Positions 1-9,724 of a stretch of 24,220 bases of DNA are shown in pieces. Origin of the DNA: Rhizophagus sp. LPA8_4_AMF (lineage: Eukaryota > Glomeromycota > Glomeromycetes > Glomerales > Glomeraceae); assembly GCA_021464525.1 (NCBI GenBank), contig JADRCO010000954.1, positions 1 to 24,220 of the forward strand. The letters are read 5' to 3'. Position 1 is the first letter of the stretch; each line of letters starts with the position of its first letter. The translations under genes and the position numbers were made by a program. Under the pieces are notes generated by a model, which searched no databases, was not told the DNA's origin, and saw nothing but the letters and a program-made list of their open reading frames with translations.

Positions 1-160
1 CGAATTATCTCCTAAAATTTTATCCGTCATCCGTCATAGGATCGGATAGTAGGTCGGATGATCCGGATTGCCGGATAACGGATCGCTACTCTATTCTGGT
101 AGTTCGATTCTTAATTAACCGAACCAGTGTCCGGATAAAAATCGGATATAACTGCTAACA
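1..160. repeat. CGGAT-rich dispersed repeat, truncated by window start
   Basis: This stretch is dense in CGGAT and its complement ATCCG, in sequence that is otherwise AT-rich. A related stretch lies at 8995-9150; for example the words around 68-105 match those around 9108-9145. It is probably a non-autonomous transposon fragment. I cannot define its ends, because the left one is outside the window. Confidence 0.5.
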
Positions 161-693
161 CTACGTTTCAGTATATTTTTAATATAAAAATAAAAATTTG
201 AGTATATTTTAAATATATTTTAAGTATATTTTAGTAAAAAAAAAAAAATGTTTTATAGGGTTCAACCCTATCTGTATGATTTTTTTAAACATGGGTTCTA
301 ATATTGGAATAATTCTGCTGATGTGATTTTTAATATGGCGTAGTTACAGATTATTTTCGTTGTACAAATTAACAAAACACTTTCGGTGCACTAATTGTAA
401 CAGCTAATAAACCGGTCAACTTTAATAACCAATCGAAAAGTTTCATTTAATATTACATTATAATAGATTATTCAAATATAATTGATTAGGCTTCAAAATT
501 GATTGAGGATATTGCTAAATTTTTTTATATTTATATGTAATATGCATGTTATAATCAACGTAATAAAAATAATTGTAGAAATTTGAAATTGTAATTTGAT
601 ATTCTTATTAAAATCAAAACATAGTAAAGTCAATTTACCTAGTTCTAGAATTAATATAATTATAATATTTTTATTTAAAAAAAATTAGAATGT
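161..693. other. AT-rich intergenic region downstream of UGT copy 1
   Basis: No coding sequence is supported here. It holds a 17-bp palindrome at 255-271 and, from about 338 to 545, the first of three copies of a flank sequence that recurs at about 5039-5475 and 10,099-10,330. The rest is A/T-rich sequence that probably includes the 3' UTR of the minus-strand glycosyltransferase ending at 694. Confidence 0.5.
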
Positions 694-2699
694 CTATGCT
701 TTTTTTGATTTTATTTTAATGGACGAAGGATTTGAAATCAATTTGAATAATTTGAATGCAATTCCTCCACTAAGTGTAAGAACGATACCTAATAAAGCTC
801 CATAAACGTCAAGATTATTTGCTTTGATAAATCCCATTCTAGACCCAGCAGGTGCCCATTCTTTTAAAAAGTCATCATTAATATATTCTTCTAAACCACT
901 ACTATGTAAAATATATTCTATTAAATCAGCAGCTCTAAATTTTCTTTTACTGTTGATTTTGGTTAAAACTTCCATTCTCTTTAAATTTTTCTTTATCTTC
1001 TCATCTTCTAATAAGATACTCATTTTGTTTAAAATATCACTAACATCTAAAGTTAATTCATTTAACGTTAATGCTACACCAGCTGATTTTAATTTTTGAG
1101 CATTGCCCATCTGATCGCCACCAAGGGGTAATACTAACATAGGAGTACCAGTATAAAGAGATTCATGAACACTTCCTGCGCCCCCATGACTAAAAAATAA
1201 TTTCGTATTGGTGTGATTAAGTACAGCGAATTGTGGTGCGAACTTTGTAATATGGATATGTGGATGTTCATTATTTAGGATTGGTAAAGTTTGAACTTGT
1301 GTACCATCAGTTAAGTTTAATGTTGGATAAAAATTATCTCTTGATGTCTCAACTAATGGCCAAACTACGCCATCAATTATTTTTTTGTTAATTGCTTCAA
1401 CAAGTGATTGTAAAATTTTGTTGTTATTCTCAGTTGTTGTAAAGAAACGTGTACCAAAAGCAACGTATAAAACTCGTTCGTGTGCATTCATAAAGTTAGA
1501 GAGTTCTGGTGTAAGTGGAGGATATTCTTTTGATAATACTGGTCCAATTTCCTATTAATTTGAAAGAATGAGGAAATTTAATTTTTATAGTTTTGCAAAT
1601 TTCTTATTAATATAAAAATAAAAGACAGCAATTACCTGAACATTTGGTGCTACATGTTGCGGTAACTTTTAAGAAAAAAAAAATCATTATTTTTTGTGAA
1701 AATAATTTAAAAAAAATCACTACTATACTTTATTAATTATTTTAAAAATGAATTACCTCAAAACCGAAGAAAGTATCAACCAAAGCTAATGATACTTTTG
1801 GCATTTTTCCCGATACTGTTTTTATATTCATTTGTTTTCTTACGTCATTCAATTGATTCACAAGAGGCGCCATCGTATAAGCTATCTGTAAAGGTTGTAT
1901 TAAAGCACATCTAAACCTCTCGAAAAATGAATCATTTTCTAATGAGACGTTACAGCCGAACATCGGATCATTTTTATATGGTACGGGATCCATGACTATA
2001 TGAATGAAAAAATTTTTTTAATGTGATTTTTACTATCAAAAAAAAGAAAGTTTGATTATTTATAATTACATTGAAGTAACGAAGACCAAGCAATGACAGG
2101 TTTCTTTAAATTATTGGCAATATCCATGCAAGCATCATTTATCAGAACGTCACAAAAGAACAAATCAATATTATATTCTATTGCGGCTTTCTTATATTTT
2201 TCGTAAGTTTTTTTGTAATCGTTTATGCTCATTTCCGTAACTTGTGACAGCCCTCTAAAACCAGAATCTTCATGGATATTTATATTTTTCAAATTTTTGA
2301 TAATCATTGGGGGTCCTAATGTAATTTGATTTAGGCCTGGGTACTCTGATGATGGTTCATATCTTCCTGCTGATAATAATGTTACCTATGCATCAAGAAT
2401 ATAATAAGAGCAAGTTTAGAAACTTAGATAATAATTGACCCAATATCACGTAGAATAAAATAAAAGACCCTTACATTGTAACCTCTCTCAATTAATATAG
2501 CAGCAACATCTAACATTGGTTTTACATGACTTCTTCCGCCAACATAAGAGCCAAGTAAAATATTTTTAGGTATTCCCGAACGATCAATATCAATTTTTCT
2601 AGGAATATAACTTTGTGTCGTCGCAGTATTAACATTGGCGTAAAAGACGAGATTTAATGAGAGCATCAATAATAATAAAATAGATTTTCTTCTAATCAT
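694..2699 (-). CDS. UDP-glycosyltransferase (GT1/UGT family), ER type I membrane protein, copy 1
   Basis: Predicted 555-aa enzyme that transfers a sugar from a UDP-sugar to a small, probably lipophilic acceptor. Exons on the minus strand are 2699-2475, 2385-2070, 1995-1757, 1665-1636 (only 30 nt) and 1551-694. All introns are GT-AG, 74-91 nt, and frame is kept throughout. Residues 1-25 form a signal peptide. His58 in GGRSHVKP is the likely catalytic base and Asp154 (LFFCDV) its partner. The UGT signature spans about residues 374-417, from F-A-P-Q through SHGGAGSVHE to GGDQ, and binds the UDP-sugar. A membrane segment lies at about 518-541, and the C-terminus KSKKA fits a KxKxx ER-retrieval signal. 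Length and layout match animal and fungal ER UGTs. Acceptor and sugar cannot be told from sequence. The start is the first ATG before the signal peptide, and copy 2 conserves it. Confidence 0.9.
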
Positions 2700-2874
2700 T
2701 TTGATTGCTATTTGATTTATTTGATTGATATTTTGTTTGAATATAATAATAAGCTTTTTAAATTGTAGGAAGCGAAAATAATTGCAATATTTATAATTTT
2801 TGATCTCATATAATTATTATTATTTTACTGGCTATTTGAAAATTATTCATTAAAAAATGAAATTTTTTATAAAT

Positions 2875-2913
2875 AGTAATCATAGTGTGTATGTAATTCT
2901 ATTTATGTAATAT
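2875..2913 (-). promoter_or_regulatory. Conserved upstream block of UGT copy 1 (candidate promoter element)
   Basis: These 39 bases match 7762-7800 at 38 of 39 positions. They sit 176 bp upstream of the ATG, against 177 bp for copy 2, while the surrounding spacer differs by many substitutions and indels. Conserved sequence and spacing suggest a promoter or transcription-factor site, but no known motif is recognised. Confidence 0.4.
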
Positions 2914-3513
2914 AATATAATGATGTGTTTGAAAATTTAATTCCGACAAATAAATAAGCAAAATGACAAAATGGTCAATGTGGTTCATTGCTCATTAACC
3001 ACTAAATCTTTTAATGAAAAAATGATCGACCCTTTTAATGAAAAACAATTGCATTGTTAAAAATTTACCGATTGACGAATTGACTAGTTGTTGAGATAAA
3101 AAGTGGAATAATATATAAAAAAAAAAAAGTTTAAGACTAAATTTGTTAAAGTTGTAATAATTTTAGCATATTCCTGTTAAAAATTTCGACGGATAAATTA
3201 AATGGCCGAACTTTCCGCACACGGAATAATTCATATTCCGATATCTTACAAATACAAATAGCAGTATTGTAAATCATTGTATTATGACTTTTCTAGAAGT
3301 CTTTTTAAAAAAATAAATTACATATATTTAGCAATCTCATGCTAATTCAGATCATTATGCATAGAATTAAAACCAATAGAATCTTTTCATATTTATATAC
3401 AGAGTTGGGACTTGTTCTCTATAAATCTTTAAATTTAATTAAATTAATTATTCAATAATCTCCATTTAACAATCACTGTAAATTTGTCGATAATTTTTTC
3501 ACAAAAAACCTCG

Positions 3514-3544
<31 letters not shown>

Positions 3545-5070
3545 TTACAAACATTTGGAAATAAAGGCTTTAATTTTCTTCTCGCTTTATAATATGACGA
3601 AATTACATGAGGCTTAATTTAATTTTTAATAAAGGTTCTTATAATCGGACATTCTACTGTTAACATCTTGCGTCCTTCGCACGAAGCTCTTGTTATCTGT
3701 AAAAACAAAAAAAAAATTCTCAGCCAAGAATCAGCCACAGTAATTGCAAAACATATCCTGATTTTCGTGGTTATTTTTAGAATAAGATCACAAGTTACAA
3801 AAATGTCATTTAACATTTATTAGTCGGTACTTGTACGTTCGTTAAATCTTATTCAAATAACTCATTACACAATAACAAGGTACAGTATATTCGGATTTTG
3901 CCGATACCGTATTCTAAAAATAGAAATTAGTTAGTCGTTCAAATATCATTGTGTTTGTACATGTTTCTTATCACATTTAATACTTACCAAATATTTATAC
4001 ACTCCAAACAGAATAAGGTTACTAATTTGATTAAACTGCAAAAGACTGCCAAGAATTGTACAGTTTAAAAGAATGTACAGAAAAAACGAACCTTGTATCG
4101 ACAAAATCGGTGAAATTTCGGTCCGGAAATTGTCATAGTGTAAATCTGTAAATCACCCTATTATTTGGATTGCAAATATTTTATAGTAGTACAGTACACC
4201 GAAAGATGAGTATTATACGTTATTTAGCATGCGTAATTCGATAAACTCGAAGTCGATTATAAAATTACAGTAGATTGCACTGTGTTAAATAATTAGTTAA
4301 TGGTTATTCATAACGAATACAGTAAATGTGTATTTTTTTTGAGCAGACGTAATATAATTTCGGTTAATCTTGATGATCTCACAACACAAGATTCTAACTA
4401 AAATAACTTGACAATGAATACTGTACAGTAATATTCGGATTTATATTGCTACCATAGAAAAACTCAATGTTGATCATTTTTACCGTATTAATAATAAATT
4501 TTTTTCACTATGAATCAAAATATCGCAAATTTTTCATCTGACCAACATAATTGTATAATTTCCTTCAACTTACAAGCGGTATTAAACTTTTCGTTCATAT
4601 ACATCGTTATCTTTTGTGGTGATCTTAACAGACACTGTAAGTCTGTAATAACGTACAGTATAAAAAAGTAGTTAATATATACATAATAACGAAAACCAAA
4701 CTATTTAAACATATTAAGAAATATAAAACCATACAAATTAAAATACATGAAAAAATAATAAAAATTATTAAAAAAATAATTAATAAAAAAGACGAAAAGG
4801 AGTGGACAAATAGATATATTAAAGAAAAAAAACTACCATGCTATTGAACAAGTCGATCCAAGGATCTACGTAAGTTGAATAAACGATTATCGCCTATACG
4901 TGATCATGACCACATGATAGTCGCTTGCAAATATTGCCAAAAAAATAGTCCATAAGTGACGTTATTGACATACCGCGTATATAATATTTATTTTGATAAT
5001 TCCAATTAATTATGATGAGAAATTTTTTTACTATGACGTAGTTACAGATTATTTTCGTTGCTCAGATTAA
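2914..5070. other. Intergenic region between the UGT copies
   Basis: No gene is supported. The region contains a (TTA)n microsatellite at 3515-3545 and the 3578-3651 block shared with 8145-8217. It also has scattered stretches matching unit 2 up to about 4400, then about 630 bp of AT-rich spacer before the unit 2 flank begins near 5033. A short open frame on the minus strand at 3619-3816 is broken by indels in the paralogous copy, so it is not annotated. Confidence 0.5.
3515..3545. repeat. (TTA)n microsatellite
   Basis: About ten uninterrupted TTA/ATT units. The paralogous site in unit 2 (about 8105-8115) has no such array, so the expansion is specific to unit 1. Confidence 0.85.
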
Positions 5071-5314
5071 GGGCGTTCTTAAGCACTTAACTCAATGGAT
5101 TGGAGAAAAAATTTTATTAGTTAAATTGGTCAAGTGAGTTCATCAGCTAAAAAACTTTTTTGTTATAGACCACCTTTTTTTCATTCAGCTACGCTATTGG
5201 CTAAAAAACGCAGTATTTCCTAATTTATAGTATGTTGTCTCCATTTATCCATATTTACTTAATCTGATCGTAATGAATCTCAAAACTCATTGAGGGAGAT
5301 GCTTGAGAACGCAC
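5071..5314. mobile_element. PIF/Harbinger-like MITE, 244 bp, TAA target duplication
   Basis: The left end GGGCGTTCTTAAGCAC pairs with the inverted right end GTGCGTTCTCAAGCAT, and similarity continues inward to a shared CTCAATG. The element is flanked by TAA at 5068-5070 and 5315-5317. The two paralogous flanks (near 365-380 and 10,128-10,140) read straight through this point without the insert, giving natural empty sites. A 3-bp TAA duplication with G-rich ends is typical of PIF/Harbinger elements. There is no coding capacity. Confidence 0.75.
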
Positions 5315-5615
5315 TAACCTAACCCTTTGGTGTACTAATTGTGTTAAACATTTAATTAGCGTAAACAATCAATATCATTTAATATTATATTACAATTGAT
5401 ATAACTTAGAGAATTTTGAGACGACTTCAAAATCGTCTTGGTATTGAGAATATTGATTTTTTATATGTAATGTCTATTTTATTAAAAAAAGTTTATTTAA
5501 AAAATATAATTGTTTTTATAGTATATTGTATCTTATTTCACTATCTAAATCATTTGAATATGTAAAAAAAAATTATTGTGGCGCACCCAGAACGCAGTAA
5601 AATCAATTTACATAT

Positions 5616-7585
5616 CTATGCTTTTTTTGATTTTATTTTAATGGACGAAGGATTTGAAATCAATTTGAATAATTTGAATGCAATTCCTCCAATAAGTGTA
5701 AGAACAATACCTAATAAAGCTCCATAAACGTCAAGATTATTTGCTTTAATAAATCCCATTCTGGACCCAGCAGGTGCCCATTCTTTTAAATAGTCATCAT
5801 TAATATATTCTTCTAAACCACTACTATGCAAAATATATTCTATTAAATCAGCAGCTCTAAATTTTCTTTTACTGTTGATTTTGGTTAAAACTTCCATTCT
5901 CTTTAAATTTTTCTTTATCTTCTCATCTTCTAATAAGATACTCATTTTGTTTAAAATATCACTAACATCTAAAGTTAATTCATTTAACGTTAATGCTACA
6001 CCAGCTGATTTTAATTTTTGAGCATTGCCCATCTGATCGCCACCAAGGGGTAATACTAACATAGGAGTACCAGTATAAAGAGATTCATGAACACTTCCTG
6101 CGCCCCCATGACTAAAAAATAATTTCGTATTGGTGTGATTAAGTACAGCGAATTGTGGTGCAAACTTTGTAATATGAATATGTGGATGCTTATTATTTAG
6201 GATTGATAAAGTTTGAACCTGTGTACCATCAGTTAAGTTTAATGTTGGATAAAAATTATCCCTTGATGTCTGAACTAATGGCCAAACTACACCATCAACT
6301 ATTTTTTTGTTGACTGCTTCAACAAGTGATTGTAAAATTTTATTGTTATTCTCAGTACTTGTGAAGAAACGGGTACCAAAAGCAACATATAAAACTCGTT
6401 CGTGTGCATTTATAAAGTTAGACAGTTCGGGGGTAAGTGGAGGATATTCTTCTGGTAATACTGGTCCAATTTCCTATTAATTTGAAGAATGAGCAAATTT
6501 AACTTTTTTGTAATTTTACAAAATTTCTTATTAATATATAAATAAAGGACAGTAATTACCTGAACATTTGGTGCTAAAGGTTGCGGTAACTTTGAGAAAA
6601 AAAAAAATTATTATTTTGTGAAAAATAATTTATTATATTATTTATTATAAATAAATTACCTCAAAACCGAAGAAAGTATCAATCAAAGATAATGAAACTT
6701 TTGGAATTTTTCCCGATGGTTCTATATTCATCTGTTTTCTCATGTCATTTAATCGACGCTCAAAAGGAGCCAATTTATAAGCTACTTGTAGAGGTTGTAT
6801 TAAAGCACATCTAAACCTCTCAAAAAATGATTCATTTTCTAATGAGGTGTTACAACCATATACCGGATCATCTTTATACGGCACAGGATCCAGAACTATA
6901 TAAATAATAAAATAATTTTTAATGTGATTTTTTACTATTAAGGAAAGAAAGAAATATAATTACATTGAAGAAACGAAGTCCAAGCAACAACAGGTTTCTT
7001 TAAATTATTAGCAGCATCTATGCAAGCCTCATTTGCCAGTAAGTCACAAATGAACAAATCAATATTATATTCTTCTGCAGCTTTCTTATATTTTTCGTAA
7101 GTTTCTTTGTAATCACTTGTGCTTAATTCTAAAATTTGTGACAGTCCTCTATAATCAAATTCTACGTTATTATTAAAATTTTTCATGTTGTTACCATTAA
7201 CTTCTTTAAGTCCTAATGTAATTTGCTTTAGACCTGGGTACTCTGATGATGGTTCATATCTTCCTGCTGCTAATAATGTTACCTATGCATCAAGAATATA
7301 GTAAGAGTTTAGAGACAGATAGTAATCGACCCAATATCACGTTGAATAAAATAAAATCCTTACATTGTAACCTCTTTCAATTAATATAGTAGCAACATCT
7401 AATATTGGTTTTACATGACTTCTTCCACCAATATAAGATCCAACCAAAATATTTTTAGGTATTCCCGAGCGCTCAAAATCAACTTTTCTATGAACATAAT
7501 TTTGTGTCGTCGCAGTATTAACATTGATGTGAAAGACGAGATTTAATAAGAGTATCAATAATAAAATAGGGTTTCTTTTAATCAT
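5616..7585 (-). CDS. UDP-glycosyltransferase (GT1/UGT family), ER type I membrane protein, copy 2
   Basis: Intact paralogue of the gene at 694-2699, predicted 554 aa. Exons are 7585-7364, 7282-6964, 6895-6660, 6589-6560 and 6473-5616, with GT-AG introns of 68-86 nt at the same positions and phases as copy 1. Signal peptide, His57 in GGRSHVKP, the catalytic-type Asp in LFICDL, the UDP-sugar signature (SHGGAGSVHE...GGDQ), the C-terminal membrane segment and the KSKKA terminus are all kept. Exon 5 differs from copy 1 at 11 of 285 residues. Exon 2, in the acceptor-binding domain, differs at roughly a third of residues, mostly around the stretch after QITLG. This suggests the two enzymes share a sugar donor but may accept different aglycones. 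No Met lies in the first part of exon 5, so single-exon calling would wrongly start the gene at 6062. Confidence 0.9.
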
Positions 7586-7761
7586 TTTATCTGATTGTTA
7601 TTTGATTTATATTTTATTTAAATGCGATAAGTTTTTTTTTAATTGTAGAAAGAAAATTAATTGCAATGATTCCAATTTTTGATCATTATATATATATATT
7701 TTCTACTTTACAAGTCTATCGTTTTAGGGATATTCATTAAAAAAATAAAATTTGTATAAAC

Positions 7762-7800
7762 AGTAATCATAGTGTGTATGTTATTCTATTTATGTAATAT
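7762..7800 (-). promoter_or_regulatory. Conserved upstream block of UGT copy 2 (candidate promoter element)
   Basis: Counterpart of 2875-2913, with one mismatch in 39 bases. It lies 177 bp upstream of the ATG at 7585. The intervening leader sequences have drifted and carry several indels, yet the net distance is preserved. Confidence 0.4.
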
Positions 7801-9623
7801 ATTTAGAGATAAATTATGGCTATCAGCAGCATAATGACGATAATGATTAAAATTTACCGATTGGACGAATTGATGAATTGACAAAAAAGTATAATAAAAA
7901 TTTTCGATGGATAAATTAAATGACTGATTATAAATAAATACCTAATATAGCATGATTGTAGTCATTTCATTATGAGTTTTCTTAAAAAAAATTACATATG
8001 ATTAGTAACCTTAAAATCAAATGGAGGACGTTTCATATTCATACAGAGAATTGGGACTTGTTCCCTATAAAAAATATATCTTATTGATAAAATCATAACT
8101 TATTTTTATTTTACAAACTTGAAATTAAGGGCTTTAATTTTTTTCTTCTCGCTTTATAATATAGCGAAATTACATGAAGCGTAATTTAATTTTAAATAAA
8201 GGTTCTTATAATCGGACACGCTACTGTTATTAATAGCTCTTGCGTCTTTCGCATGAAGATCTTTTTTTGTAAAACAAAATAAAAGAATCTTATTTGAATC
8301 AACCACAGCAAATGTAAATAATATCCTTTTTTCGTGGTTATTTTTAGAATAAGATCACAAGTTACAAAAATATCATTAAAATTTATTTTGTATTAATATT
8401 AATCGCATGAATTTTGCCGATACCTTGTTTAAAAATAAGAATTTATTTACGATTACCGATCAAATATCAATGTTTTTGCATATGTTCTTTATTATGGTAC
8501 TCGCCAAATATTTATACCCTAAAAAGTATTAACCAAACATCGAATAAGATTACTAATTTGGTTAACTGCAAAAGTCAGGTCGGGAGTGCCAAGAACTGTC
8601 CAGTTAAAAGAATGTGCAGCAAAAAACGGACAAAATTGGTGAAATTTCGGATCATCCCGATTTCGAAATTTGTAATTCGGAAATTATTATTTATTATAAG
8701 ATAGTATAATGTAATTGCTCTGATATTTGCGATCCGGATAGCCACGTCTCGGATTGAAAACACAAATTTATTCGTCATCCATATTGGATTAAATTATACT
8801 ATCCGTGTAGACGATTACTAATATCCGTGTATCAGAAGTCAATCATAGTATTGGCGGAAAATAGGTAATGCTGGCCGGAATTTAAATCACGTGACTCCGC
8901 ATTTGAAACTGTAAATATTATACACTGTCTTTCAAGTAAAAATAAAAAGACATAAAATAAATAAATAAGTAAAAATAAAAATGAATTGTTTCTTGCTAAA
9001 TACCATCGTATAATAACGAATAACGGATTATCCGACGGATTAATCCGGCGGATGTCGGATGATGCATCCAGAAAATTATCCGTTATCAGTGTTTGGATCG
9101 GATATAAGGCGGATTGTCCGGTTGGACGGATCTCTCTATTTGGATTACACATTTTATTCAAAAAATAAATTACCGACATATAAGTTTTACGTTATACAGT
9201 ACAAGTGGGTCGAGTTTGTCAAAATTAAACATGTTAAGGTCAGTATTTACCAAATATAATAACATGCGTAACTCGATCAACCCGAATTTTGAGAAAAATA
9301 TTACACAGTGTATTTTATTTTTTGTAAACAAACGTAATATAATTTTCATTTTATTTAATCTATATAATACTCATTGATATAGATAAAGATTTGGAACCGA
9401 TTAAAATTGAAATTGAATTTCGAAATAAATATATTATTACGAAAAATTTATCTGATGCGAATCAATCAAAGATTCGACAATTCAATTTTCGATGTTCGAA
9501 GTAAATCAACAACATTTTTGTGGCCCAGCAATTTTGATGATCTCGCGGCAATAAAATATCTCTTACAACAATATAGAAGAGTTTTTATTGTTTAAATAAT
9601 AACATGCTAATTGTAAGTTATTG
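7801..9623. other. Intergenic region upstream of UGT copy 2
   Basis: No gene is supported. It holds the block at 8145-8217 shared with unit 1, a CGGAT-rich stretch at about 8995-9150, and distal unit similarity at 9262-9545. Several short open frames on both strands in 8414-9595 overlap one another, are low-complexity and have no recognisable product. Confidence 0.5.
8995..9150. repeat. CGGAT-rich dispersed repeat, second copy
   Basis: Rich in CGGAT and ATCCG words and related to window bases 1-160. It lies in a stretch of unit 2 that has no counterpart in unit 1, so it appears to be an insertion made after the duplication. The exact ends are not resolved. Confidence 0.5.
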
Positions 9624-9724
9624 TACGGGCGCTTAATAATGATCTGATGTGGCACGAAGGGCGCTTAATAATGATCTAATGTGGCACTTCGTGCCACATC
9701 ATACCATTATTAAGCACGCCCGTA
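9624..9724. mobile_element. Tc1/mariner-like mini-MITE (hairpin, about 100 bp) with TA flanks
   Basis: The left arm at 9624-9659 pairs with the right arm at 9687-9724. Both ends read TACGGGCG when taken inward, so the element is bounded by TA dinucleotides as expected for Tc1/mariner target duplications. The left arm is partly duplicated inside: GGGCGCTTAATAATGATCT occurs at 9627 and again near 9659. No coding capacity. The superfamily call rests only on the TA flanks. Confidence 0.6.

Larger units (their letters stand above)
338..4400. repeat. Tandem segmental duplication, unit 1
   Basis: This unit is collinear with unit 2 (about 5033-9560). Matching landmarks run from the flank word at 338 (GTAGTTACAGATTATTTTCG, also at 5039), through the UGT gene, a 39-bp upstream block (2875/7762) and a conserved 74-bp block (3578-3651 / 8145-8217). 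They end in a distal region near 4224-4380 that pairs with 9262-9545. Edges are approximate because similarity fades. Coding exons are far more similar than the spacers. Confidence 0.75.
5033..9560. repeat. Tandem segmental duplication, unit 2
   Basis: Second copy of the unit described at 338-4400. It differs by a Harbinger-like MITE at 5071-5314 and by an extra CGGAT-rich stretch somewhere between about 8660 and 9230 that unit 1 lacks at the matching point (about 4120-4180). Confidence 0.75.

Noticed and set aside
102-110. GTTCGATTC, a box-B-like word suggesting a tRNA.
   Set aside because: No T-arm stem pairs around it, and there is no acceptor stem or box A at proper spacing.
255-271. Palindrome with GGTTCAACCC, box-B-like.
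   Set aside because: It is a simple palindrome with no upstream box A or cloverleaf.
3619-3816. 65-codon minus-strand open frame upstream of UGT copy 1, partly conserved in unit 2.
   Set aside because: The paralogous stretch near 8185-8385 carries indels, including a 5-base one, that break the frame. The nucleotide conservation therefore does not reflect coding.
8575-9595. Several overlapping short open frames on both strands.
   Set aside because: They overlap one another, are not conserved in unit 1 and lie in or beside CGGAT-rich repeat sequence.
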